Part shown: positions 1-6,645 of the stretch, in pieces
Layout of the letters: every line of letters begins with the position of its first letter
How positions within the stretch are numbered: the stretch's first letter is position 1
Assembly: GCA_902362595.1 (NCBI GenBank)
Contig: CABIXF010000042.1
Coordinates: 1-34,226, forward strand
DNA: 34,226 bases
From: Bacteroidaceae bacterium
GTDB lineage: Bacteria > Bacteroidota > Bacteroidia > Bacteroidales > Bacteroidaceae
Direction: 5' to 3'
Notes under the pieces: model-generated
Databases searched by the model: none
What the model saw: the letters and a program-made list of their open reading frames with translations, nothing else
Told to the model about the DNA's origin: nothing
Translations under genes and position numbers: made by a program

Positions 1-86
1 TTTCTAATCGAAAAATTTTATTAGCTTGGTAACTAACTGATTATTAATTAATAATAGCTGTTTTGGCGAATTTTCTCCGGACAGCA

Positions 87-917
87 ATGATTTATATTTT
101 CAAGTGTATGGGCCTGATGCTTGCCGGCACATTCATCATCATGCTGATTGTAATCGTATGCATCAGCTATCAGGTAAGATTCATTTCACGCTTCGAGAAG
201 ATTTTCCAAATTCGCGAGGACTTCTCATACGCTATGATACACGACATGAAAACACCGCTCACATCCATCATCATGGCGCTGAAGTTCCTCAGAAGCGGAA
301 AGCTTGACAACAGGCAGGAAATGAAGGACAAATACTTCGACATTGCCGAAAACGAAGCAGACCACCTGCTTACCCTTACAAATAAAGTGCTGACCATATC
401 CAAACTGGAGAACCATAAACTGGAGATGAACAGAACAGAAGTTGAGCTTACTCCTATAATAGAGAAACTGACCGAGAAGTTCAAGGCAAAATCGCAAAAG
501 ACAGTGAATTTCATTACAGATATAAAAGCCGAAACTGCCTATGCCGATGCTGAATATCTGGAAGAGGTACTAAGTAACCTCATAGACAATTCCATAAAAT
601 ATTCGGGTGAGAGCGTAGAGATAAGAATAAGCACAGCGCGGGATGACAGATATACCGTTCTTAAAGTTCATGACAATGGTTTTGGGATATCCGATAAAGA
701 TATTCATCTTATTTTCCGAAAGTATGAACGTGCATCAGCCGTTAAGCGTAACCGCCGGAAAGGTACTTCCGGTTTCGGACTCGGACTGAATTTCGTTGAT
801 CAGGTGGTTGAAGCACATCACGGAAAAATATTTGTATCCAGCATAGAAGGTGAGTTCACGGAATTCACAATCTATCTGCCGCTGGCTGAAGATAAGAACC
901 CGATGCAAAATGGCTGA
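87..917 (+). CDS. Sensor histidine kinase lacking a sensor domain
   Basis: Membrane-bound histidine kinase that would phosphorylate the response regulator encoded just downstream. Counting from the ATG at 87, the protein has 276 residues. One hydrophobic segment lies at about 8-30. A HisKA domain follows with the phospho-accepting His52 in an IHDMKTPLTS box. The HATPase_c domain has N-box Asn164 and Asn168, the G1 box DNGFGIS near 196 and the G2 box GFGLGL near 229-234. A TTG at 63 would add eight residues; I prefer the ATG because the TTG has no supporting signal. Family members in this phylum usually run to about 500 residues, with two membrane helices around a periplasmic region. Here the protein begins at what looks like the second helix. 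All three forward frames contain stops within the first 50 bases, so no continuous upstream part exists. It may be a functional short kinase or the remnant of a 5' deletion. Confidence 0.8.
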   Translation: MIYIFKCMGLMLAGTFIIMLIVIVCISYQVRFISRFEKIFQIREDFSYAMIHDMKTPLTSIIMALKFLRSGKLDNRQEMKDKYFDIAENEADHLLTLTNKVLTISKLENHKLEMNRTEVELTPIIEKLTEKFKAKSQKTVNFITDIKAETAYADAEYLEEVLSNLIDNSIKYSGESVEIRISTARDDRYTVLKVHDNGFGISDKDIHLIFRKYERASAVKRNRRKGTSGFGLGLNFVDQVVEAHHGKIFVSSIEGEFTEFTIYLPLAEDKNPMQNG

Positions 918-1021
918 CAAAGCGTTTCACAAGTAAAGACTGACGATATACACAAAATCTGTTTCTGAGATGCCGTATATTCCACATATTTCCATACATT
1001 TGTTTCATAATTGCAAAAACA

Positions 1022-1723
1022 ATGATAAAACTGTTATTGGTAGAAGACGACAAGAATCTGTCATACATCGTACAGTCCGGCCTCCAGGACATCATCGGGG
1101 GATATGAGGTGATTACCGCTTGTAATGGGGAAGAGGGATTGGAAGCCTGGAAGGCACATCGCCCCGACATCATCATCTCCGACATTGATATGCCGGTGAT
1201 GGATGGCTTTGAAATGGTGCGGCGCATACGGGCAACCGACGTGGATACCCCCATTCTTTTCGCTTCCGCACTTACCTCTCCCAAGGATGTCAGGAAAGGA
1301 TATGATATCGGCGTCAATAATTACGTGAAGAAACCGTTCATCCCCGATGAACTGGATGCACATCTGCACGCCATCCTGAAAATGAAGGAAGGAAGTAAGA
1401 CCCGCAACGAAGAAGGATTGTGCAAGTTCGGCCATTATACGCTGGATGCCGAACATGCCACACTCTATAATCACGAATCGGGCGATAAAACGGATCTTAC
1501 CGTAAGAGAAGCTCAGATTTTACAGTTGCTCGCGCAAAATAAAGGTGATGTGGTAACAAGAGAGACCATTTTGGGCCGTTTCTGGAATACTGACAAGGAT
1601 TATTTTGCCTCACGCAGCCTCGATGTGTTCATCACCAAATTAAGAAAGCTGTTTGCGGAAGACCCTCATATAGAGATTGTCACCAAAAGAGGTACAGGGC
1701 TTATACTTATGGTCAATAACTGA
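1022..1723 (+). CDS. OmpR/PhoB-family response regulator
   Basis: Two-component DNA-binding regulator of 233 residues, the likely partner of the kinase upstream. The receiver domain (about 1-120) shows the acidic pair Asp9-Asp10, phospho-acceptor Asp54 in IIISDIDMP, Ser82 at the switch Thr/Ser position, and Lys104 in VKKPF. The C-terminal part (about 135-231) is a winged-helix Trans_reg_C domain, ending in the usual TKRGTGL wing. The ATG at 1022 has no Shine-Dalgarno sequence, which is normal for this phylum. The 104-base gap after the kinase holds a TACATTTG element at 995-1002 that fits the Bacteroidetes -7 consensus but has no good -33 partner, so a private promoter is possible but weakly supported. 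The gene ends just before the palindrome array. The target genes cannot be read from the sequence. Confidence 0.9.
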   Translation: MIKLLLVEDDKNLSYIVQSGLQDIIGGYEVITACNGEEGLEAWKAHRPDIIISDIDMPVMDGFEMVRRIRATDVDTPILFASALTSPKDVRKGYDIGVNNYVKKPFIPDELDAHLHAILKMKEGSKTRNEEGLCKFGHYTLDAEHATLYNHESGDKTDLTVREAQILQLLAQNKGDVVTRETILGRFWNTDKDYFASRSLDVFITKLRKLFAEDPHIEIVTKRGTGLILMVNN

Positions 1724-1741
1724 GTTTATCCGATTGCTTTC

Positions 1742-1869
1742 AAAACGCCGAAGCGTTTCAACTAAAACGCCTTTACGTTTTCTCCAAAACGCCGAAGCGT
1801 TTCAACTAAAACGCCTTTGCGTTTTACTCCAAACGTCGAAGCGTTTGAAATAAAACGTCGAAGCGTTTT
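1742..1869. repeat. Tandem array of six AAACG-type palindromes
   Basis: Six small inverted repeats of 16-18 bases lie at 1743-1758, 1764-1781, 1787-1802, 1808-1825, 1831-1846 and 1852-1869, separated by about 5 bases. Arms are AAACGC/GCGTTT or AAAACG/CGTTTT with loops of 4-6 bases. Units 1+2 and 3+4 form a 44/45-base higher-order repeat differing by one substitution and one inserted base. Units 5 and 6 have a TCGAAG centre. Read on the minus strand, units 1 and 3 are C(UUCG)G tetraloop hairpins. The array fills the space between two convergent genes, so it might stop or protect both transcripts, but there is no U-tract typical of an intrinsic terminator. Its function is unknown. Confidence 0.85.
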
Positions 1870-1871
1870 CC

Positions 1872-1905
1872 GGGCCTTGTCTGAAGGCCCTCCAGAAGCC
1901 CTTCT
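1872..1905. repeat. Two further inverted repeats next to ctpA stop
   Basis: Directly after the palindrome array, GGGCCTT (1872-1878) pairs with AAGGCCC (1884-1890) across a 5-base loop, and AGAAG (1894-1898) pairs with CTTCT (1901-1905). They lie just downstream of the ctpA stop codon on the minus strand and have no U-tract. They could form the 3' end of the protease mRNA or belong to the same repeat complex. The rest of 1724-1911 shows no gene. Confidence 0.6.
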
Positions 1906-1911
1906 AAGGCC

Positions 1912-3633
1912 TTATTTCTTCGGTTCTTCCTTCTTGGCCGGTTCGTCTGTCTTTACCGGTGCCGAAAGAATCTCCCGGTAACGGACGGGATTCTGCAATA
2001 CTTCGATGGCTTTCTCCAAGTCGGTATCGTCTTTCAACCGTTCCATCACGGCTCCACGCTGGTAGAAATAGCGGGTCACGATTTCCTGTGAAAGATATTC
2101 CTTAATCGGTTTGGCGAAATAGTCCAGATCGCGATCCAGGTTGTGGTTGAGTTTCTTCTCCAGGGCCTTGAACTCTTCGGATGCTTCGGTCATGTAGCCC
2201 TCGAACTCGGCCACTTCCTTCAGGCTCTTCAACAGCTTTTCGCTCTGGCGGTCGTAGGTGAAATTACGCGACTTCACCAGTTTCTTGAACGCTTCATAGT
2301 CGGCATCGGTCAACTTGAACTCGTCTACCGAAGCCAGTGTGGGATGATCCCAGCAATATTGAGTGGCGTAATCGAAAATCAGGTCGTCGTTCATCAGATA
2401 GAACACGATGTTCGGAATCTTGTCGCCTTTCACTTCGATGTCGGGACGGATACCTCCCCCGTCGCGTACCTCACGTCCGGCGGCAGTGTGGAATACGGTG
2501 GTCAGACTGTCGGGCGTACGGGCTACGGAACCGTCGGCGTTCTTCTTGGCATAGTCGATGGCCTGGATGCAACGTCCGCTGGGAATATAATATTTGGAGG
2601 TAGTCACTTTCAGCGTACCGTTGTAGGGCAACGGACGGATGGTCTGTACCAGTCCTTTTCCGAAGGTGCGCGTACCGATAATCACCGCACGGTCCAAATC
2701 CTGCAACGAACCGCTCACGATTTCAGAAGCAGAAGCCGTGGAACCGTTCACCAGGATGGCCAGCGGAATCTGGGTGTCGACCGGCTCGTTCTGGGTCTTG
2801 TAGGAACCCTGCGCCTGACGCAGCTTGCCTTTGGTCACCACAATCTCCTGTCCCTTCGGCACGTAAAGATTGACGATGTCTACCGCTTCCGACAAGGAAC
2901 CTCCTCCGTTGTCGCGCAGATCGATAATCAGCGACTTGGCGCCTTTCTGTTTCAGTTCGATGAAGGCTTTCTTGAAGTCCTTGGCAGAATTTTCGGTGAA
3001 GCTGGACAGGGCCAGATAGCCGATGCTGTCTTTCACCATGCCGTAATAGGGCACAGGATTGGTACGGATGTTCTTACGGGTGAGCTTGAATTCCATCACC
3101 GTGCTGTCGTTCTTCAACGGGCGCAGCACTTTCAGCACAAACGAAGTGCCCGGCTCTCCACGCAGGGCTTCGCTCACTTTTGAAGAAAACTCCTGGGGCT
3201 TCATGTTGCCGCGCACCATCTCCTTCCCTCCCACCGAGAGGATGATGTCGCCCGCCTTCACGCCAGCCTCAGCTGCCGGCATGCCCTCGGTAGGCTCTAC
3301 CACCGCGATGCGGTCTTTGGCTTCATAGTAGCGGATGGCTGCTCCGATGCCCCCGTATTTCCCGGTCGTCATCTCCTTGAGGCTGCTCACCTCTTCTTCA
3401 GGATAGTATTCCGTATAGGGGTCGGTCAGCGAAAGCATGCCTTCCACCCCGGTCTGAATCATTTTCTCGGCATTCACGGTATCGACATAGAACATGTCCA
3501 GTTCCTTGAAAATGGAGTTGAAAATGTCCAGATTTTTCGATATCTGAAAATTGCGGTCGTCTTCCTTGAAACTGGTCATCCCCATGCCCAGCATCACAAT
3601 GAAGGCTCCGGCCAGCATTTTTCTTGCATTCAT
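1912..3633 (-). CDS. S41-family C-terminal processing protease
   Basis: Periplasmic serine protease of the CtpA/Prc group (573 residues), which trims or degrades envelope proteins from the C-terminal end. A short N-terminal hydrophobic stretch (about 5-20, MLAGAFIVMLGMGMT) looks like a signal peptide or anchor; there is no lipobox Cys. The PDZ domain lies at about 90-180 (GGIGAAI, then AGVKAGDIILSVGG). The peptidase core carries the STASASE motif at 298-304, with Ser301 the probable nucleophile and Lys326 of FGKG the general base; their 25-residue spacing matches the family. The acidic/lysine-rich C-terminal tail has no recognised domain. The gene begins 52 bases after the PfkB-type kinase on the same strand, so the two are probably co-transcribed, and it ends at the palindrome cluster. 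No Shine-Dalgarno is visible. The exact substrate is unknown. Confidence 0.92.
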   Translation of the reverse strand: MNARKMLAGAFIVMLGMGMTSFKEDDRNFQISKNLDIFNSIFKELDMFYVDTVNAEKMIQTGVEGMLSLTDPYTEYYPEEEVSSLKEMTTGKYGGIGAAIRYYEAKDRIAVVEPTEGMPAAEAGVKAGDIILSVGGKEMVRGNMKPQEFSSKVSEALRGEPGTSFVLKVLRPLKNDSTVMEFKLTRKNIRTNPVPYYGMVKDSIGYLALSSFTENSAKDFKKAFIELKQKGAKSLIIDLRDNGGGSLSEAVDIVNLYVPKGQEIVVTKGKLRQAQGSYKTQNEPVDTQIPLAILVNGSTASASEIVSGSLQDLDRAVIIGTRTFGKGLVQTIRPLPYNGTLKVTTSKYYIPSGRCIQAIDYAKKNADGSVARTPDSLTTVFHTAAGREVRDGGGIRPDIEVKGDKIPNIVFYLMNDDLIFDYATQYCWDHPTLASVDEFKLTDADYEAFKKLVKSRNFTYDRQSEKLLKSLKEVAEFEGYMTEASEEFKALEKKLNHNLDRDLDYFAKPIKEYLSQEIVTRYFYQRGAVMERLKDDTDLEKAIEVLQNPVRYREILSAPVKTDEPAKKEEPKK

Positions 3634-3685
3634 ACGTCGTTTGTTTTCAATTTATTTCTTCCTGCAAATAAACACATTATTCCGG

Positions 3686-4672
3686 TCAGACTTGCAGAAG
3701 TGCGTCAATATTTAACTTAATTTCGTCCCATTTCTTTCCGGGCAGGGTGGTGCCTACCTCCTGAATCACGGCCGTGGCCAGGATGGTACTGATTTGCACG
3801 CATTTTTCCAGCGAATAGCCGCAGGTCAGGCCGTACATGAAACCGGCGGCATAGAAATCGCCGGCTCCGGTGGTATCCACCACGCCCTCAATCGGACACG
3901 ACAGCAGCTGGATGACTTCGGTACCTTTCTTCACGAGAGAGCCTTCTTTTCCGGTCTTCACCACGGCAATGCTGCACTTGGAGGCGATTTCTTCCAAGGC
4001 TTCGTGGGGTTCCTTGCCTGTATAGGCCCGTGCCTCGCTCTCATTGGCAAACACGATGTCTACGTATTTCACAATCAGATGGTCGAAGAAATCGCGCTCG
4101 GCTTCCACCACATTGTAGCTGGCCATGTCGAGACATACCTGAAGACCTTCTTCCTTAGCCAGCTGCATGGCCCGCAGCATCAGGTCGTGGTCTTGCAGCA
4201 GATAGCCTTCGATATAGAGATAATCATAACCGGTAAACATATCGCGCGACAGGTCGTCGGCATGCAAGGTGGCAGCCGCTCCCAGACAGGTGCCGAACGT
4301 GCGTTCTCCGTCGGGCGAGATGAACGTGGAGGCAATGCCGGAAGGCAGGTCACAGGTTTTCAGCGCGGTTTTCACTCCCCGCTGCCGGAGAGTGTCGTCG
4401 AAGAACTGCCCGGTCTCGTCCTTTCCGATTTTCCCGATAAATCCGGGAGTGGCCCCCAGGGCAGCCAAGGCACTTACCGTGTTGCTGGCCGAACCGCCCG
4501 TGGCCCGGTGTATCTTCATGCCGGCAGTGGATTTACGTATCTCGGCCAGCGTATCTTCCTGTATCAACTGCATGCTTCCTTTGGGCAGATGCAACTTCTC
4601 CAATAAAGAATCGTCATCAATTTTCACCAATACATCTACCAATGCATTGCCCATTCCTAATATTTTATCCAT
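3686..4672 (-). CDS. PfkB-family (adenosine/ribokinase-like) kinase
   Basis: Cytosolic sugar or nucleoside kinase of the PfkB fold, 328 residues, the usual length. The substrate-binding GG at 59-60 lies in ATGGSASNT. The anion-hole and catalytic signature is DTTGAGD at 266-272, with Asp272 as the expected base. Homologues in this phylum are commonly labelled adenosine kinase. The MGNALVD start and the loop following it are compatible with that, but ribose, fructose or other purine nucleosides cannot be excluded from sequence alone. It lies upstream of the protease gene on the same strand. A TATCTTTG element (minus strand, 4691-4698) stands 18 bases before the start codon and resembles a -7 box. 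Confidence 0.88.
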   Translation of the reverse strand: MDKILGMGNALVDVLVKIDDDSLLEKLHLPKGSMQLIQEDTLAEIRKSTAGMKIHRATGGSASNTVSALAALGATPGFIGKIGKDETGQFFDDTLRQRGVKTALKTCDLPSGIASTFISPDGERTFGTCLGAAATLHADDLSRDMFTGYDYLYIEGYLLQDHDLMLRAMQLAKEEGLQVCLDMASYNVVEAERDFFDHLIVKYVDIVFANESEARAYTGKEPHEALEEIASKCSIAVVKTGKEGSLVKKGTEVIQLLSCPIEGVVDTTGAGDFYAAGFMYGLTCGYSLEKCVQISTILATAVIQEVGTTLPGKKWDEIKLNIDALLQV

Positions 4673-4690
4673 TTTGCTTTATTTTTTTTG

Positions 4691-4698
4691 CAAAGATA
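4691..4698 (-). promoter_or_regulatory. Possible -7 element for the PfkB-kinase gene
   Basis: TATCTTTG on the minus strand matches the Bacteroidetes primary-sigma -7 consensus TAnnTTTG. No TTTG is found at the proper -33 distance, so the call is tentative. It would give a very short leader before the ATG at 4672. Confidence 0.4.
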
Positions 4699-4729
4699 TT
4701 GCATAATTCAAAATATCCTACTACCTTTG
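4699..4729 (+). promoter_or_regulatory. Promoter of the tRNA-Asn array
   Basis: TACCTTTG at 4722-4729 is a perfect TAnnTTTG -7 box. A TTG at 4699-4701 lies 20 bases upstream and can serve as a partial -33 element. Transcription would start about 20 bases before the first tRNA. The -33 element abuts the possible minus-strand -7 box of the kinase gene, so the two divergent promoters are back to back. Confidence 0.6.
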
Positions 4730-4752
4730 CAGCGCAATTAAGGAAAAAACCT

Positions 4753-4826
4753 TCTTCAGTAGCTCAGTCGGTTAGAGCATCTGACTGTTAATCAGAGGGT
4801 CGTTGGTTCAAGTCCAACCTGAAGAG
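4753..4826 (+). tRNA. tRNA-Asn(GUU), copy 1
   Basis: A 74-base cloverleaf. The acceptor stem pairs TCTTCAG with CTGAAGA, the discriminator is G, and the anticodon GTT is at 4787-4789 inside a CTGTTAA loop. The TTGGTTCAAGTCCAA T-arm is intact. CCA is not encoded. It is the first of three identical tandem copies. Confidence 0.97.
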
Positions 4827-4856
4827 CTCCTTTTTTGAAAAAACATGTTTGAACCT

Positions 4857-4930
4857 TCTTCAGTAGCTCAGTCGGTTAGAGCATCTGACTGTTAATCAGA
4901 GGGTCGTTGGTTCAAGTCCAACCTGAAGAG
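4857..4930 (+). tRNA. tRNA-Asn(GUU), copy 2
   Basis: Identical in all 74 bases to copy 1, with the same GTT anticodon and no encoded CCA. It begins 104 bases after the start of copy 1. The spacer contains the palindrome AAACATGTTT, which recurs before copy 3, so spacer and gene were duplicated together. Confidence 0.97.
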
Positions 4931-4959
4931 CTCCTTTTTAGGAAAACATGTTTAAACTT

Positions 4960-5033
4960 TCTTCAGTAGCTCAGTCGGTTAGAGCATCTGACTGTTAATC
5001 AGAGGGTCGTTGGTTCAAGTCCAACCTGAAGAG
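4960..5033 (+). tRNA. tRNA-Asn(GUU), copy 3
   Basis: Identical in all 74 bases to the other two copies, 103 bases downstream of copy 2. It is followed at once by a strong terminator, so the three tRNAs are likely one transcript. Confidence 0.97.
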
Positions 5034-5039
5034 CTTGAG

Positions 5040-5068
5040 AGTTCGTTTGCTAAAAACGAACTTTTTTT
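5040..5068 (+). terminator. Intrinsic terminator of the tRNA-Asn array
   Basis: AGTTCGTTT (5040-5048) pairs perfectly with AAACGAACT (5054-5062) over a GCTAA loop and runs into seven T residues (5062-5068). It ends the tRNA-Asn transcript and separates it from the corA region. Confidence 0.9.
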
Positions 5069-5088
5069 ATACCCTAAAACGAAACGAT

Positions 5089-5157
5089 ATGGACGATTCT
5101 TACTCGCGAACGTATTATCATTATTTTAACCACTTCCTGAAGGAGTGCCGTGAGTAG
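5089..5157 (+). CDS. Possible 22-codon micro-ORF upstream of corA
   Basis: ATG at 5089 opens a 22-residue frame that begins MDDSYSRTYY and stops at a TAG (5155-5157). The same frame then stays open for 20 more codons (with PYSEDAPPGLKRRKG) and ends at a TGA overlapping the corA start as ATGA. It could be a leader peptide, the front of a small gene broken by a CAG-to-TAG change, or chance. It does not resemble any family I know. There is no Shine-Dalgarno before it. Confidence 0.3.
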   Translation: MDDSYSRTYYHYFNHFLKECRE

Positions 5158-5216
5158 ATTGTACCTTACTCTGAAGATGCTCCTCCGGGCTTAAAACGAA
5201 GGAAAGGAGCAGAAAC

Positions 5217-6143
5217 ATGAGAAAGTATCTTTTTTGTGAAGCAGGTTTCGTAGAAAAAACGAACTGGCAGCCCAACTGCTGGATTAATGTGGAGTGTCCC
5301 GATGAGTCGGATTTCCGCTTCCTGCAAGATGAATTGAAAGTTCCCCGATCTTTCTTGAACGATATCGCCGATACGGACGAAAGGCCGCGTACGGATACGG
5401 AAGGCAACTGGCTGCTGACCATCTTGCGTATCCCCATGCAGACGCCCGATTCGAAGGTGCCGTATGTCACGGTGCCCATCGGCATCATCACGAACAATGA
5501 ACTGGTGATTTCGGTGTGCTACTACTCTACGGAGATGCTGCCCGACTTCATTGAACATACGCAGCGCAAGGGCATCAACGTGCCCAACAAATACGAACTG
5601 ATTCTGCGGCTTATTTACTCTTCGGCCGTGTGGTTCCTGAAATACCTGAAACAGATTAACAATGAGGTGAACTGTGCGGAAAAGGAACTGGAGCGGAGTA
5701 TCCGTAACGAGGACTTGCTCCGGTTGATGAACCTGCAGAAGAGTCTGGTGTACTTCAACACGTCCATCCGTGGCAATGAGGTCATGATAGGCAAGCTGCA
5801 GAACATTTTCAATGAACAGGATTACCAGAACGCGGAACTGACCGATGACGTGCTCATCGAACTGAAACAGGCTCACAACCAGGTGAACATCTACAGTGAC
5901 ATCCTTACGGGTACGATGGATGCCTTCGCGTCCATTATCTCCAACAACGTGAACACCATCATGAAACGCATGACCAGTCTCTCCATCATCCTGATGGTGC
6001 CTACGCTGATTGCCAGTTTCTACGGTATGAACGTGGATATTCACATCGAAGGCTTGCCCCATGCGTTTGCCCTGATTGTCTGCTTCTCGATTCTCTTGTC
6101 GGCAGCCGCATTCGTCATTTTCCGGAAAATCAAATGGTTCTAA
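5217..6143 (+). CDS. corA: CorA-family magnesium/cobalt transporter
   Basis: Inner-membrane divalent cation channel of the CorA/MIT family, 308 residues, typical length. The long N-terminal cytoplasmic part (about 1-245) is helical and charged. The C-terminal part has two membrane helices, with the selectivity motif GMN at 270-272 (SFYGMN) at the end of the first and a basic FRKIKWF tail after the second. Family knowledge gives Mg2+ uptake as the main role, with Co2+ and Ni2+ as alternatives. The ATG at 5217 is preceded by AAAGGAGC, a fair Shine-Dalgarno sequence that is rare in this window. The start also overlaps the TGA that ends an upstream open frame, which hints at translational coupling. 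A small membrane protein gene follows 6 bases after its stop. Confidence 0.92.
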   Translation: MRKYLFCEAGFVEKTNWQPNCWINVECPDESDFRFLQDELKVPRSFLNDIADTDERPRTDTEGNWLLTILRIPMQTPDSKVPYVTVPIGIITNNELVISVCYYSTEMLPDFIEHTQRKGINVPNKYELILRLIYSSAVWFLKYLKQINNEVNCAEKELERSIRNEDLLRLMNLQKSLVYFNTSIRGNEVMIGKLQNIFNEQDYQNAELTDDVLIELKQAHNQVNIYSDILTGTMDAFASIISNNVNTIMKRMTSLSIILMVPTLIASFYGMNVDIHIEGLPHAFALIVCFSILLSAAAFVIFRKIKWF

Positions 6144-6149
6144 GCTAAG

Positions 6150-6578
6150 ATGAAGTACGGAGTTTCTTCCAATACCCTGTTGCTGACGGCTGGCGTGGTG
6201 TGGCTGGTGGCGGGCCTCAATATTCTGCAAATTGGCGTCTCCTGCTGGATTACGGATACGCACTACTGGCTCCTGAAGGTCTGTGAGGCCAGTCTGGTGT
6301 TCCTACTGTTCTTCTGCATGGTTTTCCACAAGCTCTACCGCAAGCATACGCAGCGTATCACTTCGGGAAAGCGGGAAAGGCATTGTCCCTTCTCTTTCTT
6401 TGATGTGAAGGGGTGGATTGTCATGGCATTCATGATTGGGATGGGCGTCACCATCCGCAAGGCACATTTGTTGCCGGAAAGTTTCATCGCCGTATTCTAT
6501 ACCGGACTCTCTCTGGCACTCATTGCCACCGGAGGGCGTTTTATCCGGCTCTTCTGGAAAAGGAAACGAAACTGCTGA
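6150..6578 (+). CDS. Small membrane protein of unknown function
   Basis: I do not recognise this 142-residue protein. It has four likely membrane-spanning segments: about 10-30 (LLLTAGVVWLVAGLNIL), 40-62 (LLKVCEASLVFLLFFCMVF), 88-105 (GWIVMAFMIGMGVTI) and 112-132 (FIAVFYTGLSLALIATGG). A basic loop follows the second, and the tail FWKRKRN is basic. The gene starts 6 bases after the corA stop, so it is almost certainly co-transcribed and may assist cation transport, but this is inference from position only. It ends before a shared terminator facing rpoC. Confidence 0.8.
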   Translation: MKYGVSSNTLLLTAGVVWLVAGLNILQIGVSCWITDTHYWLLKVCEASLVFLLFFCMVFHKLYRKHTQRITSGKRERHCPFSFFDVKGWIVMAFMIGMGVTIRKAHLLPESFIAVFYTGLSLALIATGGRFIRLFWKRKRNC

Positions 6579-6595
6579 CGCAGCATGACAAGCAT

Positions 6596-6632
6596 AAAAA
6601 AAGCCGCCTCAAACGAGACGGCTTTTCTTTTT
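6596..6632. terminator. Bidirectional terminator between the corA operon and rpoC
   Basis: AAAAGCCGCCTC (6599-6610) faces GAGACGGCTTTT (6615-6626) over an AAAC loop, with A- and T-rich flanks on both sides. The single C/A mismatch on the plus strand becomes a G-U pair in minus-strand RNA, so the structure is best adapted to ending the rpoBC transcript while also serving the convergent corA operon. Confidence 0.88.
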
Positions 6633-6645
6633 ATATTCGGTTGAG

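Noticed and set aside
1742..1869. CRISPR-like regular repeat spacing
   Set aside because: The repeats are only 16-18 bases, are themselves palindromic, and the spacers are about 5 similar bases. No cas gene is near.
2143..3183. 346-residue plus-strand frame opposite the protease gene
   Set aside because: It is a shadow of the clear S41 protease reading frame. It has no recognisable domain and is rich in His, Gly and Gln as expected from antisense codons.
5166..6263. 365-residue minus-strand frame opposite corA
   Set aside because: It is a shadow of corA, which has a full-length match with the GMN motif.
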